From contig CM026565.1 of NCBI GenBank assembly GCA_015143295.1, forward strand, positions 31,504,052-31,568,051: 64,000 bases of DNA. Direction: 5' to 3'. Shown here in pieces: positions 61,291 through 64,000 of this stretch. This DNA comes from Tetracentron sinense. Lineage: Eukaryota > Streptophyta > Magnoliopsida > Trochodendrales > Trochodendraceae. The position numbers and the translations under genes are program-made. The notes under the pieces were generated by a model. That model saw nothing but the letters and a program-made list of their open reading frames with translations, made no database searches and was not told the origin of the DNA. Within the stretch, counting starts at the first letter, position 1. Every line of letters starts with the position of its first letter.

Positions 61291-63310
61291 ATGGAGAGTG
61301 GTGATGTTTATACTGTCGGTAGTTTACGTATGAACAGTAGAGTTAAAGAAATCTCGAGATCTTCCCGAGAAGAAGACGATGAAGAAGCTCTGAAATGGGC
61401 TACTATTGAGAAACTGCCTACTTATTTGCGTATAAAGAGAGGTATACTGACTGGAGAAGAGGGTCAAACCAGGGAAATTGATATCCGTAGTCTTGGCTTG
61501 CAAGAGAAGAAGATTCTTTTAGAGAGGTTAGTGAGAGTTGCAGATGAGAATAATGAAAAGTTTTTGTTGAAGCTCAAGAACCGCATTGATCGGTAACAAC
61601 TCTTCTTCTTCTCTTTTTCTTCTTATGTGTTTCAGATTCTTTTCCTAATGTCTCTGTGTTGGGTTTTCTCGGTTCCTGGTTTTACTCAGTGTGGGGATTG
61701 AAATTCTGACGATTGAAGTTCGGTTCGAGAATCTAAATGTTAATGCAGAAGCTTATGTGGGAAACAGAGCTTTACCTACAATCCTAAACTTCTCTGTTAA
61801 TTTGCTGGAGGTACTTCGCCTTTTCTGTATTCTGTAATCATCTTTTTAATTGCAAACTATACTTAAACCTGATAATTTCTCTTTTGGTCCAAAAGGGGTT
61901 CCTGAATTATCTCCATATTCTTCCAAGTAGAAAGAAACCATTTTCGATTCTTCATGATGTTAGCGGAATCATCAAGCCTTGCAGGTGAGACCATGGGTTC
62001 TTTTCATGTATCTACCATAGACTCTTCAGGCAATTCATTTCTCATGTTTTTGATTCGATTATTGCAGAATGATATTGCTTTTAGGCCCCCAGGCTCCGGA
62101 AAGACCACATTGCTGTTGGCTTTGGCCGGAAAGCTTGATTCCAATCTAAAAGTAGGAAAATTGAACTCATTTTTGTTATTCCTCTGTGGACTTCAGTTGT
62201 TATCAATGCTTTGGTGAATTGTTATTACTCCTATATGCTATGTTTGGTTGCCTTGAAAATAGGTGAAAACATGGAAAAGAAAAGAAAATTTTGGATTTTT
62301 AATACAATTTTTAGCTATGTTTTGTTTAATTTTCTTTTCTTTTCCATGTTTTTACTTATTTTCTCGGCAACCAAACATAGATAGTGAATTGTTTCATTTT
62401 CTGATTGAAAATTGATATGGGTACTACTCAAACTTCAGTTTTCGGGAAGACTTAGTTACAACTGCCACGGGATGGATGAGTTTATCCCTCAGAGGACATC
62501 AGCCTATATCAGTCAAAATGATCTCCATATAGGGGAAATGACAGTGAGAGAAACTTTGGCTTTCTCTGCAAGATGTCAAGGGGTCGGAAGCCGTTACGGT
62601 AATTTATGCACCATCTGTTTCGACTTACAAAATTTAGTCCCATGAGTACCACTTAGCCTGATTCAATTGTTCGCAATTTTGGGAAATCTGCAGAGATGTT
62701 GGCAGAGCTGTCAAGAAGAGAGAAGGAGGCAAACATTAAACCAGATCCGGATCTTGATATCTTCATGAAGGTGAGAATGAGCTTGTTATAGGAACCTTTA
62801 GAGAAATAGTGGGTTAGACCAAGGTTTTTTTTTTTTTTTCCAAGATGGACCGTCTTCTTTCCATTTCCAGAATGAAAATTTTAATAATTCCGTAACCAAA
62901 ACCAAACAGATTTTCTTATCCAATTGATTCTCTTTGATTTAGAGTTCATTAGCTTGGGTACATTTCATTTTTGTGAACTTTCCATTTCCAATTCATGTTT
63001 GCAATTATCCGAGTGGAGCATCGTAGTTTCTAACACTTGAACTCCAGGAGGCTGAGATTTTGGATTACTTTTACAGGCAGCAGCACTGGAAGGTCAGGAA
63101 GCTAATGTAGTTACAGATTATATTCTCAAGGTACCATCCAGAAGCTTAAGAGGGGGTTTTGAGGAACAGCCAGACGTAATTCTGAATACTTTGTATTCTG
63201 TTCCTCTTGAAACCTGCAGATTTTGGGACTAGAAGTCTGTGCTGATACCATGGTGGGGGATGAAATGCTGAGAGGCATCTCTGGGGGACAAAGAAAGCGC
63301 GTTACAACAG
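61291..63310 (+). pseudogene. Second PDR-type ABC transporter copy, 5' part, frameshifted in Walker A
   Basis: A close duplicate of the complete PDR gene at 39.5-46.8 kb with the same exon plan: 61291-61592, 61690-61810, 61896-61984, 62068-62151, 62439-62598, 62694-62770, 63077-63130, 63220-63310. All splice sites are kept. Exon 4 is 84 nt instead of 85: a C is missing from the C-run encoding the P-loop, so the frame breaks inside Walker A (LLLGP, then shifted) and reaches TAA at the end of exon 4. In the other frame [17 protein letters not shown] is still legible, which points to a recent lesion or a sequencing error. The N-terminus lacks seven residues compared with the first copy. Signature ISGGQRKR is intact in exon 8. 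Exons 9-24 are not in the window; intron 8 runs into unrelated sequence. If the base is an error, the gene could be functional. Confidence 0.85.
62239..62379. mobile_element. MITE in intron 4 of the second PDR copy
   Basis: TATGTTTGGTTGCC at the left and GGCAACCAAACATA at the right are perfect inverted repeats bounding 141 bp. The first PDR copy has no insert here, so this insertion followed the duplication. Confidence 0.8.
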
Positions 63311-63357
63311 GTACAACAACTCATTGTATTTCTAACACCAAACAAATCTCTTTTTTA

Positions 63358-64000
63358 GAGGAAAATACGGATTTGGGCCCCGTATTATGAAAAAACCCGT
63401 ATATGGGCTCCGGGTTTGAAAACTTATTTTTGTAGGCTCCCACGCGTGGGAGCCAAGTGCACGTGCTGCCCCTTCGCATTTTCTCCCCAAAATACCCCTG
63501 GCTTGCTGTCAAAGCTTTCTTCCCAAGCTGAAGCTCGGTTACGAACCCTCGGTTATCCTGAAGCCCTCGGTTATCCTGTGATCCGAAATCCTTCAAGGCG
63601 CAAATTTGAAACCTGCAAATCCTTCCCCAAAGTAGAACCTTTGGGTACCCAGTACATCCGGAACTCTACGGGCTTCGTAATAGCGTAAAGAAGAAGAAGA
63701 AGAAGAAGAAGCCGAAGAAGAAGAAGAAGAAGAAGAAGAAGCCGAAGAAGAAGAAGAAGAACAACCCCGAAGAAGAAGAACAACCCTGTAAGTTTTAGCG
63801 GTTTTTAATAAAATTTCAAACCTAAAAATGGGCCCCACAGTTAACGACTTCATTTTCGATGCTTTCAAGTAACCATTTTCGATGGTTATGATTAACCATT
63901 TTCGGTATTATTATTAATTTTTGCTCATTTTTCGTGATTTTCAATGGTGAAGTAAAAGTGCATTTTCGACCCTTTTGAGTTTATTTTCGGCAAAAATACA
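63358..64000. mobile_element. Foreign insertion in intron 8 of the second PDR copy, cut by window edge
   Basis: Homology with intron 8 of the first copy (102 bp long there) stops near 63357. From there the sequence is unrelated, starting GAGGAAAATACGGATTTGGG. It holds AGGCTCCCACGCGTGGGAGCC (a palindrome, 63433-63453) and a GAAGAA repeat. Probably a transposable element; no terminus or domain lets me name the class. Exon 9 does not appear before the window ends. Confidence 0.55.
63688..63780. repeat. (GAA)n microsatellite
   Basis: GAA/AAG triplets run for about 90 bp, interrupted by GCC and by CAACCCC. The open frames of Ser/Leu or Lys/Glu repeats over it are incidental. Confidence 0.95.

Noticed and set aside
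63571..63868. Ser- or Leu-rich frames at the right edge
   Set aside because: They are translations of a GAA repeat in the sequence inserted into intron 8 of the second PDR copy.

Overview
The window is nuclear DNA from a flowering plant. Genes are split by GT-AG introns, UTRs and introns are AT-rich, and most of the 64 kb is transposon debris: solo LTRs, hAT and Mutator MITEs, Helitrons and SINE-like repeats. I cannot name the species. The AT-rich coding sequence argues against a grass. I reconstructed four gene models by reading exons across splice sites and checking that the frame stays open.

Layout. (1) 821-4900, minus strand: a nine-exon gene of 259 aa that I recognise as PARTING DANCERS (PTD), an ERCC1-like meiotic crossover factor. 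(2) 5-13.9 kb: repeats, including an orphan LTR with a primer-binding site and a 1.2-kb Mutator-type MITE. (3) 14009-16292, minus strand: a four-exon GARP/G2-like transcription factor of the HHO (HRS1/NIGT1) family, 447 aa, with microsatellites at both ends of its last intron and a SINE-like repeat in intron 2. (4) 16.6-38.9 kb: no convincing gene, but many MITEs, two solo LTRs of different families, Helitron termini and LTR-like direct repeats. (5) 39458-46848, plus strand: a complete 24-exon full-size ABCG/PDR transporter, 1451 aa, carrying the same hAT MITE in two introns. (6) 46.9-61.0 kb: two more solo LTRs related to the one at 34.5 kb, a Helitron and foldback elements. (7) 61291 onward, plus strand: the first eight exons of a second, closely related PDR gene with a one-base deletion in the first Walker A motif. 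Its intron 8 runs into unrelated sequence, and the rest lies beyond the window or is lost.

The genes do not form a functional cluster. PTD acts in meiotic recombination, the HHO factor belongs to a family linked to nitrate and phosphate responses, and the PDR pair is a local duplication. No operon, CRISPR array, phage or bacterial system is present. The points most worth following are the duplicated PDR locus (frameshift, new upstream sequence, datable MITE insertions), the three related solo LTRs that each carry their own internal tandem repeats, and a module of about 70 bp that recurs within otherwise different foldback elements.
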